Positions 1-4,983 of a DNA stretch of 7,506 nt are shown here, in pieces (the stretch's first letter is position 1; each line of letters starts with the position of its first letter). Where the stretch lies: the NCBI GenBank assembly GCA_018822065.1, contig JAHJKV010000458.1, positions 1 to 7,506 on the forward strand, written 5' to 3'. A model generated the notes under the pieces. It had not been told where the DNA came from. It was given only the letters and a program-made list of their open reading frames with translations, and did not search any database. Made by a program: the position numbers and the translations under genes. The stretch comes from Pseudomonadota bacterium. GTDB lineage: Bacteria > Desulfobacterota > Desulfovibrionia > Desulfovibrionales > Desulfovibrionaceae.

Positions 1-1
1 C

Positions 2-115
2 CCCGATGACGACCAAGCCCTAGAACTGGTCGAATCCACCCGCCTGGAAATGAAGCTCTATGCAAAGTATGCCCAGCAATATGGACACGTGGTCTACGCC
101 ATCCGTCGACCCTGA
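2..115 (+). CDS. C-terminal end of an unrecognised protein (partial)
   Basis: An open frame enters from the left edge and ends at TGA 113-115, giving 37 visible residues (PDDDQALELVESTRLEMK..., ending YGHVVYAIRRP). The start and most of the protein lie outside the window. The visible part is charged and probably helical in its first two thirds, then a short hydrophobic strand (HVVYAI) and a basic tail. I do not recognise the family and assign no function. It points the same way as rlmN, 117 bases downstream, with a possible weak terminator between them, so it need not be in the same operon. The frame is supported by the amphipathic composition and good codon use, but without the rest of the gene the call stays modest. 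Confidence 0.6.
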   Translation, partial: PDDDQALELVESTRLEMKLYAKYAQQYGHVVYAIRRP

Positions 116-129
116 CCCGAGGAAGATTC

Positions 130-166
130 AAGCCAGACCGGGTTGATGGCCTTAGGTTTTCTTTTT
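130..166 (+). terminator. possible weak intrinsic terminator after the upstream gene
   Basis: An imperfect hairpin pairs AAGCCA (130-135) with TGGCCTT (147-153, one bulged C), with a small inner ACC/GGT pairing. It is followed by a T-rich run with one C (157-166). The stem is short and bulged, so this is a weak candidate. It would separate the upstream gene from rlmN. Confidence 0.3.
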
Positions 167-232
167 CCATGCCCCCCCCGCTCCGGGAGCCAGCTTGCGG
201 AAAGGGGCGGGCGCGGGTATGGGGGAGCCGTT

Positions 233-1273
233 ATGCGCGTCAATCTGCTGGACCTGACCATGGAGGGGCTTGAGGCGTTCGTGATCCACGAACTCAAGGC
301 CCCCAGATTCCGCACCACCCAGATATGGAAGTGGCTGTGGCAATACGATGTGCGCGGCTTTGAGGGCATGACCAACCTCTCGAAAGCCATGCGCGCCCAA
401 CTGCCGCAGATCGCGAGCATCGACTGGCCAGAGACCGTGGACCTGCGCACCAGCGAAGACGGGACGGTCAAATTTCTGCTCCGGCTCACGGACGGCAAGC
501 TCATCGAGACCGTGCTCATCCCCGGTGCCCAGGGCAACTTCACCCAATGCCTCTCCACCCAGGTGGGCTGCGCCATGGCCTGCACCTTCTGCAACACCGG
601 GCTCATGGGCTTTGAACGCAACCTGACCCACGGCGAGATATTGGGCCAGATATTGGTGGCCCGCCGCCATATCCGCGACCGCGACCTCCAGCCCCTGAAG
701 CGGCTGGTGTTCATGGGCATGGGCGAGCCCCTGAACAACCTGGACACGCTGCTGGACTCGCTCAAGAGCATGAGTTCGGACATCGGGCTCGATTTTTCCT
801 GGCGACGCTCCACGGTCTCTACTGTGGGTCTGCCCAAGAAACTCAAGATATTGGGCGAATCCGGCCTGGCGCTCCCGGCCATTTCGCTCCACGCCCCCAC
901 CCAGGAACTGCGCGCCAAGCTCATGCCCGTGGCCGCCCAGGTGCCGATGATTGAACTCATGGCCGCTCTGGACGCCTTCCCCATGAAGCCGCGGGAGCGC
1001 ATCACCTTCGAATACCTGCTGCTCAAGGGTGTCAACGATTCCCTCGACCACGCCCGGCAACTGGCCGATCTGCTTGGCCAGCGCCGCTGCAAGGTGAACC
1101 TCATCGCTTACAACCCCACCGAGGACATGCCCTACGACGCGCCTGAGCGCGAACAGGTTTTGCGATTTGAAAAACTCCTCTGGGACCGCGGCATGACCGC
1201 CACCATCCGCCGCTCCATGGGCGCGGACATCAAGGCCGCCTGCGGCCAGCTCAAGGCCGATCACCAAAGCTGA
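233..1273 (+). CDS. rlmN: 23S rRNA/tRNA adenine-C2 methyltransferase RlmN (radical SAM)
   Basis: RlmN is a cytoplasmic radical-SAM enzyme. In E. coli it methylates C2 of A2503 in 23S rRNA and A37 of some tRNAs, supporting translational accuracy. The 346-residue product is of normal family length. The [4Fe-4S]-binding CxxxCxxC motif is C113-C117-C120 (VGCAMACTFCNTG). A conserved Cys just before it (C106, TQCLSTQ) and a C-terminal Cys (C337, KAACGQL) match the two catalytic cysteines that form and resolve the methyl-protein intermediate. The GEPL SAM-binding motif is present (FMGMGEPLNN). An earlier in-frame ATG at 143 exists, but the ATG at 233 is chosen: it has a GGGGGAG ribosome site five bases upstream (221-227), and the extra 30 residues would be low-complexity Gly/Arg/Pro. 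The related paralogue Cfr is less likely because the sequence reads as a housekeeping RlmN in a chromosomal setting. Confidence 0.96.
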   Translation: MRVNLLDLTMEGLEAFVIHELKAPRFRTTQIWKWLWQYDVRGFEGMTNLSKAMRAQLPQIASIDWPETVDLRTSEDGTVKFLLRLTDGKLIETVLIPGAQGNFTQCLSTQVGCAMACTFCNTGLMGFERNLTHGEILGQILVARRHIRDRDLQPLKRLVFMGMGEPLNNLDTLLDSLKSMSSDIGLDFSWRRSTVSTVGLPKKLKILGESGLALPAISLHAPTQELRAKLMPVAAQVPMIELMAALDAFPMKPRERITFEYLLLKGVNDSLDHARQLADLLGQRRCKVNLIAYNPTEDMPYDAPEREQVLRFEKLLWDRGMTATIRRSMGADIKAACGQLKADHQS

Positions 1274-1445
1274 CTGTTTCTTGGTTCGACACCTCTGACC
1301 GGGGGAGAGATCATCCGCTCCAACTGAGCACCAATCGTTGCACAGCCGACATGCGCTTGCCGCAGGTCCGGGCTATTCGTGTAGATATGGATGGGGGGGG
1401 CCAGCGGTTTCCCCGGTCTGCCCAAAATGCCCTCAGCTGCGGGAC

Positions 1446-1474
1446 TTGCACCCTGTACAGCTTTCCGCTATGTG
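1446..1474 (+). promoter_or_regulatory. possible sigma-70 promoter for hisI-hisG
   Basis: The 236-base gap between rlmN and hisI contains TTGCAC (1446-1451), a 17-base spacer, then TATGTG (1469-1474), about 36 bases before the hisI ATG. The -35 is good and the -10 weak. The gap also holds an eight-G run (1391-1398). I saw no convincing hairpin terminator, His-rich leader peptide or attenuator. This is pattern matching only. Confidence 0.3.
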
Positions 1475-1509
1475 GTGGGGTTCCAATTTTTCTCACGCAA
1501 GGACTGACA

Positions 1510-1884
1510 ATGATTCGACCCGATTTCGCAAAGATGGAGCTGATTCCCTGCATCGCCCAGGACGCCGAGAGCGGCGAGGTGCTGATGATGGCCTACATGA
1601 ACGAGGCCAGCTGGGACAAGACCCTTGAGACCGGCGAGGTGCACTACTACAGCCGCAGCCGCCAGGAACTCTGGCACAAGGGCGGCACCAGCGGCCATAC
1701 CCAGAAGGTCCATTCCATCCGGCTCGACTGCGACTCGGACACCGTCCTGGTCCTCATCGACCAGATCGGCGGCGCGGCCTGTCACAAGGGCTACCGCTCC
1801 TGCTTTTTCCGCGAATTGAAAGACGGCCAGGTCAGCGAATGCTCGCCGGTCGTGTTCGACCCCAAGGAGGTCTATAAGAAATGA
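1510..1884 (+). CDS. hisI: phosphoribosyl-AMP cyclohydrolase HisI
   Basis: HisI opens the adenine ring of phosphoribosyl-AMP in the third step of histidine biosynthesis. It is a cytoplasmic zinc enzyme. The 124-residue product is the monofunctional form, with no HisE pyrophosphatase domain attached. The hallmark segments are visible: YYSRSRQELWHKGGTSGH (residues 46-63), the metal-site acidic cluster D73-C74-D75-S76-D77, and ACHKGYRSCFF with C91 and C98. By family knowledge C74, C91 and C98 would bind zinc and the three Asp residues magnesium. The ATG at 1510 is chosen over an in-frame ATG at 1351 because AAGGA (1499-1503) lies six bases upstream and homology-like sequence begins here. Its TGA overlaps the hisG ATG (ATGA), so translational coupling is likely. 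Confidence 0.96.
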   Translation: MIRPDFAKMELIPCIAQDAESGEVLMMAYMNEASWDKTLETGEVHYYSRSRQELWHKGGTSGHTQKVHSIRLDCDSDTVLVLIDQIGGAACHKGYRSCFFRELKDGQVSECSPVVFDPKEVYKK

Positions 1885-2759
1885 GTACAAACCAACTGCG
1901 CCTCGGCATCCCCAAGGGCTCCCTGCAGGACGCGACCATCAAGCTTTTCGAGAAATCCGGCTGGAAGATCAAGATCCACCCCCGGAACTACTCCCCGGAC
2001 ATCGACGACCCGGAGATCAGGTGCTCCCTGGCCCGCGCCCAGGAGATGGCCATGTACGTCCAGAACGGCACCTTCGACTGCGGCCTGACCGGCAAGGACT
2101 GGGTCATGGAGTGGAATTCCGACGTGGTGGTGGTCGATGACCTCATCTACTCCAAGGCTTCCAACAAGCCTGCCCGCTGGGTGCTCTGCACCAAGGGCGA
2201 CTCTCCCTACAACAAACCCGAAGATCTCGAAGGATGCAAGATTTCCACCGAGCTTGTGGGCTTCACCAAGAAATACTTCGCCGACCTCGGCGTGAACGTG
2301 GAGGTCTCCTTTTCCTGGGGCACCACGGAGGCCAAGGTGGTGGAAGGACTCTGTGACGCCATTGTGGAGATCACCGAGACCGGAACCACCATCAAGGCCA
2401 ATGGTCTGAAGATCATCGCCGAGTTGATGCAGACCAACACCCAGCTCATCGCCAACAAGGTGGCCTGGAACGACCCCTTCAAGCGCAAGAAGATCGAGAA
2501 CATCAACCTGCTCTTGCAGGGTGCCCTGCGGGCCGACAAGCTCGTTGGGATCAAGATGAACCTGCCCAAGGAAAAACTCGAAGACCTGAACGGCTCCCTG
2601 CCGGCCCTGACCTCGCCCACCATCGCCGAGCTCAAGGACCCCGCCTGGGTGTCCCTGGAGATCATCGTGGAAGAGGCCGTGGTGCGCGAACTCATCCCCG
2701 AACTGGTCACCCTCGGGGCCAAGGGCATCATCGAGTATTCGCTGAACAAGGTCATCTAG
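1881..2759 (+). CDS. hisG: ATP phosphoribosyltransferase HisG, long form
   Basis: HisG condenses ATP with PRPP to give phosphoribosyl-ATP, the first committed and feedback-controlled step of histidine synthesis. At 292 residues this is the long form: two periplasmic-binding-protein-like catalytic lobes (about 5-210) plus a C-terminal PII/ACT-like regulatory domain (about 215-290) expected to bind histidine, so no HisZ partner is needed. Visible landmarks are the N-terminal LGIPKGSL, the GLTGKDW segment (68-74), and the PRPP-binding loop ETGTTIKANGL (166-176). The C-terminal domain shows VGIKMNLPKEKL and SLEIIVEEAVVRELIPEL, typical of the regulatory fold. The ATG overlaps the hisI stop by four bases, and AAGGAGG lies ten bases upstream (1864-1870). 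A strong terminator follows, so the transcription unit ends here. No other his genes are in the window. Confidence 0.97.
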   Translation: MSTNQLRLGIPKGSLQDATIKLFEKSGWKIKIHPRNYSPDIDDPEIRCSLARAQEMAMYVQNGTFDCGLTGKDWVMEWNSDVVVVDDLIYSKASNKPARWVLCTKGDSPYNKPEDLEGCKISTELVGFTKKYFADLGVNVEVSFSWGTTEAKVVEGLCDAIVEITETGTTIKANGLKIIAELMQTNTQLIANKVAWNDPFKRKKIENINLLLQGALRADKLVGIKMNLPKEKLEDLNGSLPALTSPTIAELKDPAWVSLEIIVEEAVVRELIPELVTLGAKGIIEYSLNKVI

Positions 2760-2779
2760 AGTCCGAACACGCATCGCAG

Positions 2780-2819
2780 CCAGGGGATTTCGTGCAAAAC
2801 GAGATCCCCTGGTTTTTTT
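2780..2819 (+). terminator. strong intrinsic terminator of hisI-hisG
   Basis: A 14-base-pair stem joins CCAGGGGATTTCGT (2780-2793) to ACGAGATCCCCTGG (2799-2812) with a single T:G wobble and a five-base loop. It is followed directly by seven Ts (2813-2819). It lies 20 bases after the hisG stop, so hisG and the following membrane genes are probably separate transcription units. Confidence 0.93.
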
Positions 2820-2878
2820 GCCGGTCCTGCCCGCGCCCGCCCCTTCCAATCCCCGCGGCCATCGTGTACGAAACCCCC

Positions 2879-3037
2879 ATGCTCACCAAGGTCATCATCA
2901 TCCTGGCGCTGTTGGTCCTCCTGTTCGGCTTCGGCAAGGACAAGCGAACGGGCTTGCGCAACAAATGGACGAACCTGCTCCTGGGTGTTGTCATCTTCCT
3001 GTTGGCAACTCTCACCTTGACCACCCTGTTCAAATAG
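2879..3037 (+). CDS. small two-helix membrane protein, function unknown
   Basis: A 52-residue frame starts MLTKVIIILALLVLLFGFGK and ends TLTTLFK. It shows two hydrophobic stretches suited to membrane helices (about 2-18 and 33-49) joined by a basic, polar loop (GKDKRTGLRNKW), which would favour the loop on the cytoplasmic side. I do not recognise the family; it superficially resembles small Tat/phage-shock-type membrane peptides but lacks their motifs. The hydrophobic-polar-hydrophobic pattern argues for a real gene. No Shine-Dalgarno precedes the ATG, and upstream in-frame starts (GTG 2864, GTG 2792 inside the hisG terminator) are no better. It ends 17 bases before the transporter gene, which also lacks a ribosome site, so the two may be cotranscribed and coupled. 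Confidence 0.6.
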   Translation: MLTKVIIILALLVLLFGFGKDKRTGLRNKWTNLLLGVVIFLLATLTLTTLFK

Positions 3038-3054
3038 CTGTACTGCCCTCCCCT

Positions 3055-3960
3055 ATGCAGACCGAACAGGGCAAAGCCCTCATCTATCTCAAGCTTGTGG
3101 CCACCATGACCCTCTGGGGCGGCACCTTCATCGCCGGGCGGCTTCTGGCCGATATGGGCGCGACTTCCGGTGCGCTCCTGCGCTTCGTGGCCGCAACCGC
3201 CTTTCTCCTGGCCGTCACTCTCCGGAAGGAAGGACGGCTCGCCCCCCTGCCGCGCAGCCAATGGGGCAAGGTCACCTTCCTGGCCTTCACCGGCGTGTTT
3301 CTCTACAACATCTGCTTTCTCTACGGCCTGCAGACCGTGCCCGCTGGCCGGGCCTCGCTGATCATCGCCAGCATCCCGGCCATCATCGCCGTGGCCTCGG
3401 CCCTGCTTTTCAAGGAGCGGCTGACCGCGCTGAAGGTCCTGGGCGTGGCCCTGTCCATCATCGGGGCCATGACCGTGATCAGCCGGGGAGACCTGCTCAT
3501 GGTCTTCGACCACGCCAGCCTGGGCGACCTGTTCATCCTCGGCTGTGTTGGCAGCTGGGCCGCATATTCGCTCATGGGCAAGCAGGTCATGGGCGAGCTC
3601 TCGCCCCTGGCCGCGGTCACCTGGTCGTGCATCCTGGGAACAATCATGCTCCTCCCCGTGGCTCTGGGCACCGGGCTCGCGGGCGAACTGGCCCAGGCCA
3701 CACCCGTGGACTGGCTGAGCTGCGTCTACCTGGGGGTGTGCGGAACCGGACTCGGGTTCACCTGGTATTACCAGGGCATTCAGCGCCTGGGCGCGGCCCG
3801 GGCCGGGGTGTTCATCAACCTGGTGCCGGTGAACGCCGTGACCATGGGCTGTCTCCTGCTCGGCGAACCCGTGGGCCTCTCCCTGCTTGCCGGAGCAGCC
3901 CTGATCATCACCGGCGTCTATCTGGTGAACAAACCACCGAGACTGCGCCCTGCGGCCTGA
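3055..3960 (+). CDS. EamA/DMT-family transporter, 10 predicted TM helices
   Basis: This is a 301-residue inner-membrane protein of the drug/metabolite transporter superfamily, with two tandem EamA repeats (about 10-143 and 155-292). Each would give five helices, and the length is typical. Characteristic features are TMTLWGGTFIAGR in the first helix, the LLRF segment after it, and a duplicated end-of-repeat pattern: IASIPAIIAVASALLFKERL in repeat one and LVPVNAVTMGCLLLGEPV in repeat two. The acidic ER/EP motif follows the penultimate helix in both. Family members export amino acids, nucleosides or other metabolites; the substrate cannot be told from sequence. The ATG at 3055 is chosen because the family alignment begins here; the upstream extension would be a Pro/His-rich frame overlapping the small membrane gene. 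There is no clear ribosome site, so the start is somewhat uncertain. I see no terminator directly after the stop. Confidence 0.92.
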   Translation: MQTEQGKALIYLKLVATMTLWGGTFIAGRLLADMGATSGALLRFVAATAFLLAVTLRKEGRLAPLPRSQWGKVTFLAFTGVFLYNICFLYGLQTVPAGRASLIIASIPAIIAVASALLFKERLTALKVLGVALSIIGAMTVISRGDLLMVFDHASLGDLFILGCVGSWAAYSLMGKQVMGELSPLAAVTWSCILGTIMLLPVALGTGLAGELAQATPVDWLSCVYLGVCGTGLGFTWYYQGIQRLGAARAGVFINLVPVNAVTMGCLLLGEPVGLSLLAGAALIITGVYLVNKPPRLRPAA

Positions 3961-4010
3961 GGACAAAACCTCTCATTTTCGCCTCCGAACCGCCTCTTTC
4001 CACCGCTTCA

Positions 4011-4067
4011 AAGTTCAATTTTTTTGTTCTCACAGCCCCTTTGTGGTGTCGGGTTCAAGGATTTTTA
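4011..4067 (+). promoter_or_regulatory. putative upstream activator site, copy 1
   Basis: Two similar motifs, GTTCAA followed by a T run (4013-4025 and 4053-4066), lie 40 bases apart, close to four helical turns. They are 100-155 bases upstream of the -24 element, the usual range for sigma-54 enhancer-binding-protein sites. Both are conserved in copy 2 with identical spacing, while the 24 bases between them are not. The binding protein is unknown; the role is inferred. Confidence 0.5.
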
Positions 4068-4165
4068 TTTTTGGGCCGAGTTTTCAAGTCTGAATAGACG
4101 GGATTCGCAACTCACAATATACTGAAATAAAACGATTTAATTTTTTATTTGCCTTTTCCTCAGAC

Positions 4166-4182
4166 TTGGCACGGCACCTGCT
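4166..4182 (+). promoter_or_regulatory. sigma-54 (RpoN) promoter, copy 1
   Basis: TTGGCACGGCACCTGCT fits the sigma-54 consensus YTGGCACGNNNNTTGCW with one mismatch (C for the first T of TTGC). GG and GC are spaced exactly ten bases apart, as required. Transcription would start about 12 bases after the GC, near 4193. An AT-rich tract (4127-4150) lies between this and the upstream element and could help DNA bending. The same 17 bases recur in copy 2. Confidence 0.85.
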
Positions 4183-4192
4183 AAGATAAAAG

Positions 4193-4266
4193 TATCCTTC
4201 TTCTTTTGCACAACGAGAAATAAAGAGGCTTTCCGGGGTTGTCCCAGAAAGCCTTTCTCGTATTCT
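4193..4266 (+). ncRNA. putative sigma-54-dependent small RNA, copy 1
   Basis: A transcript of roughly 68-74 nt is predicted from the sigma-54 start near 4193. Its 5' part (about 4193-4213) is pyrimidine-rich and unpaired (CCTTCTTCTTTTGCAC), able in principle to pair with purine-rich ribosome sites. The 3' part is a long bulged hairpin. CGAGAAA (4214-4220) pairs with TTTCTCG (4254-4260), and GGCTTTC (4227-4233) with GAAAGCC (4247-4253). An inner GGG/CCC caps it, and TAAAGA is a 5' bulge. Only a weak T-rich tail follows (TTTCTCGTATTCT), so termination may be imperfect. No ribosome site or credible frame is present, which favours RNA over peptide. Qrr and GlmY/GlmZ are known sigma-54-driven sRNAs, but I see no sequence likeness to them. 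Alternatively, the hairpin may act only as a terminator. Confidence 0.6.
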
Positions 4267-4353
4267 ATGTTTTGGATTTGTTCTCCCTCTCATCTTCTTC
4301 TCATCCACATCTTAAATAATCTCTCTGCCTCCACCTCCTCTCCCCCCTATCAG

Positions 4354-4410
4354 AAGTTCAAATTTTTTGTCGCTCAGGCAGGGTTCCTGGGTTCGGTTCA
4401 AGGATTTTTA
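4354..4410 (+). promoter_or_regulatory. putative upstream activator site, copy 2
   Basis: GTTCAA at 4356-4361 and 4396-4401, each followed by a T run, reproduces the 40-base spacing of copy 1 and sits 100-155 bases before the second -24 element. The middle contains an inverted CAGG/CCTG pair (CAGG 4374-4377, CCTG 4386-4389) not shared base for base with copy 1. Function is inferred from position and conservation. Confidence 0.5.
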
Positions 4411-4509
4411 CCTTTTCACGATTTCAATTGCCCCCGCAGGATCAAAAACCATGTCTTTAACTTATCGATTTTACACGATTAAAAAAATATAATCTCGTAT
4501 TCGCGCAAC

Positions 4510-4526
4510 TTGGCACGGCACCTGCT
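4510..4526 (+). promoter_or_regulatory. sigma-54 (RpoN) promoter, copy 2
   Basis: The 17 bases are identical to the copy 1 promoter (TTGGCACGGCACCTGCT), with the predicted start near 4537. Upstream, AATCGATAAGTTA (complement of 4459-4471) resembles the IHF consensus WATCAANNNNTTR with one mismatch. The equivalent place in copy 1 is much weaker, so IHF involvement is uncertain. Confidence 0.85.
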
Positions 4527-4536
4527 GAGATAAAAG

Positions 4537-4610
4537 TATCCTTCTTCTTTTGCACAACGAGAAATAAAGAGGCTTTCCGGGGTTGTCCCAGAAAGCCTTT
4601 CTCGTATTCT
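4537..4610 (+). ncRNA. putative sigma-54-dependent small RNA, copy 2
   Basis: The predicted transcript is identical in sequence to copy 1 over its whole length; the single difference between the 103-base blocks lies between promoter and start site. It has the same pyrimidine-rich 5' end and bulged hairpin (CGAGAAA 4558-4564 with TTTCTCG 4598-4604; GGCTTTC 4571-4577 with GAAAGCC 4591-4597). The complete identity of both transcripts beside drifted flanks points to selection or gene conversion. This copy lies about 375 bases upstream of the ATPase-GNAT start, so read-through into that gene is possible if termination is weak. Confidence 0.6.
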
Positions 4611-4787
4611 GTGACCTAGCATTTTTCATCGAGCACCATGCCCTCAGCCCTGCATCCTCCCGCCCCTGCATGCCTCTGCCGCAATCAGCCTTCCCCGCGC
4701 TTCTGCTCCTGACTTATGGGCCTTGTCAGATTCTAACTCAAACTCGCCAATAATCATTGAAATATTCCCCTCTCTTTCGTAGGTGAA

Positions 4788-4793
4788 TATAAG
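4788..4793 (+). promoter_or_regulatory. possible -10 element for the ATPase-GNAT gene
   Basis: TATAAG matches TATAAT at five of six positions. The best-spaced -35 candidate (TTCCCC, 4765-4770) is poor. If used, it would give a leader of about 185 bases containing the GC-rich hairpin. This is a weak call. Confidence 0.25.
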
Positions 4794-4871
4794 GGTCGTG
4801 TTTTGCCGGACCAAGAGGCACGGCCTGATCCATCCATTGGGACGCTGTCATGCTTCCCGATCCTCAGCCCA

Positions 4872-4894
4872 GCCCCCGGTACCCTGCCGGGGGC
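4872..4894 (+). promoter_or_regulatory. GC-rich hairpin in the leader of the ATPase-GNAT gene
   Basis: GCCCCCGG (4872-4879) pairs perfectly with CCGGGGGC (4887-4894) around a seven-base loop. Four Ts follow only seven bases later (4902-4905). It could be a weak terminator or attenuator ahead of the coding region, or simply a stable leader structure. No riboswitch class is recognisable. Confidence 0.45.
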
Positions 4895-4983
4895 GCTGTG
4901 GTTTTCTGAGCTCCCCTTGCTTCGCCCTCCCAGGAACGATACACATGCGAAGACTGATTCCCACGTCACTGAAAGGAGCGCTC

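Larger units (their letters stand above)
4011..4266 (+). repeat. tandem repeat unit, copy 1 (enhancer-like block, sigma-54 promoter, sRNA)
   Basis: This is the first of two direct copies offset by 343-344 bases. Conservation is patchy. 4011-4027 matches copy 2 at 16 of 17 bases, 4052-4067 matches at 16 of 16, and 4164-4266 matches at 102 of 103 (the difference is A4183 versus G4527). The 24 bases between the first two blocks and the ~96 bases before the third have diverged almost fully, although near-constant spacing is kept. This pattern suggests an old duplication in which only functional parts are held. Confidence 0.9.
4354..4610 (+). repeat. tandem repeat unit, copy 2 (enhancer-like block, sigma-54 promoter, sRNA)
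   Basis: This is the second copy, with the same order of parts as copy 1: bipartite block 4354-4410, diverged AT-rich spacer 4411-4507, then the near-identical 103-base block 4508-4610. The spacer keeps an ACGATT followed by an A/T run at the same offset (4475 versus 4132), which supports common descent of the whole unit and not insertion of only the 103-base block. Confidence 0.9.
3961..4983. other. about 1 kb region without protein genes
   Basis: I find no credible protein gene between the EamA stop and the ATPase-GNAT start. Short frames on both strands have no ribosome site and no family-like sequence. The region is markedly AT-richer than its neighbours from about 4015 to 4620. It holds the two-copy sigma-54/sRNA repeat (4011-4610), then about 180 bases with nothing recognisable (4611-4785). 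The rest is a probable leader region for the downstream gene, with a GC-rich hairpin (4872-4894). Confidence 0.7.

Noticed and set aside
143..232. N-terminal extension of RlmN from the ATG at 143
   Set aside because: The extra 30 residues are Gly/Arg/Pro-rich and unlike RlmN, and the downstream ATG at 233 has a well-placed ribosome site.
152..1267. Long open frames on the minus strand opposite rlmN
   Set aside because: They are antisense shadows caused by GC-rich codon use. The translations are Gly/His/Val-rich without family motifs, and the plus strand carries clear RlmN motifs.
1274..1509. Histidine attenuator or leader peptide before hisI
   Set aside because: No run of His codons and no alternative terminator/antiterminator hairpins could be found by eye.
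1872..3966. Long minus-strand frames opposite hisG and the EamA gene
   Set aside because: Low-complexity translations (Gly, His, Asp, Gln-rich) with no ribosome sites, lying fully opposite recognisable proteins.
4011..4610. CRISPR or mobile-element explanation for the repeat
   Set aside because: There are only two copies, the repeat is far longer than a CRISPR repeat with a diverged internal segment, and no terminal inverted repeats, transposase or target duplication is visible.
4084..4671. Two minus-strand frames (4084-4308, 4471-4671) sharing a KEEGYFYLS / KRRRILLSQQ-like region across the repeats
   Set aside because: They read the duplicated 103-base block in different frames. If the repeat were coding, the same frame should be conserved; instead the DNA is conserved without regard to frame.
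4838..4853. Third sigma-54-like site (TTGGGACG...TGC) before the ATPase-GNAT gene
   Set aside because: The GG-to-GC spacing is 11 instead of 10 bases, and shifting by one base to fix it destroys the -24 consensus.
4783..4983. N-terminal extension of the ATPase-GNAT protein from the ATG at 4783
   Set aside because: The 67 extra residues are Cys/Pro/Arg-rich without family likeness and include the leader hairpin, whereas the ATG at 4984 has AAGGAG five bases upstream.
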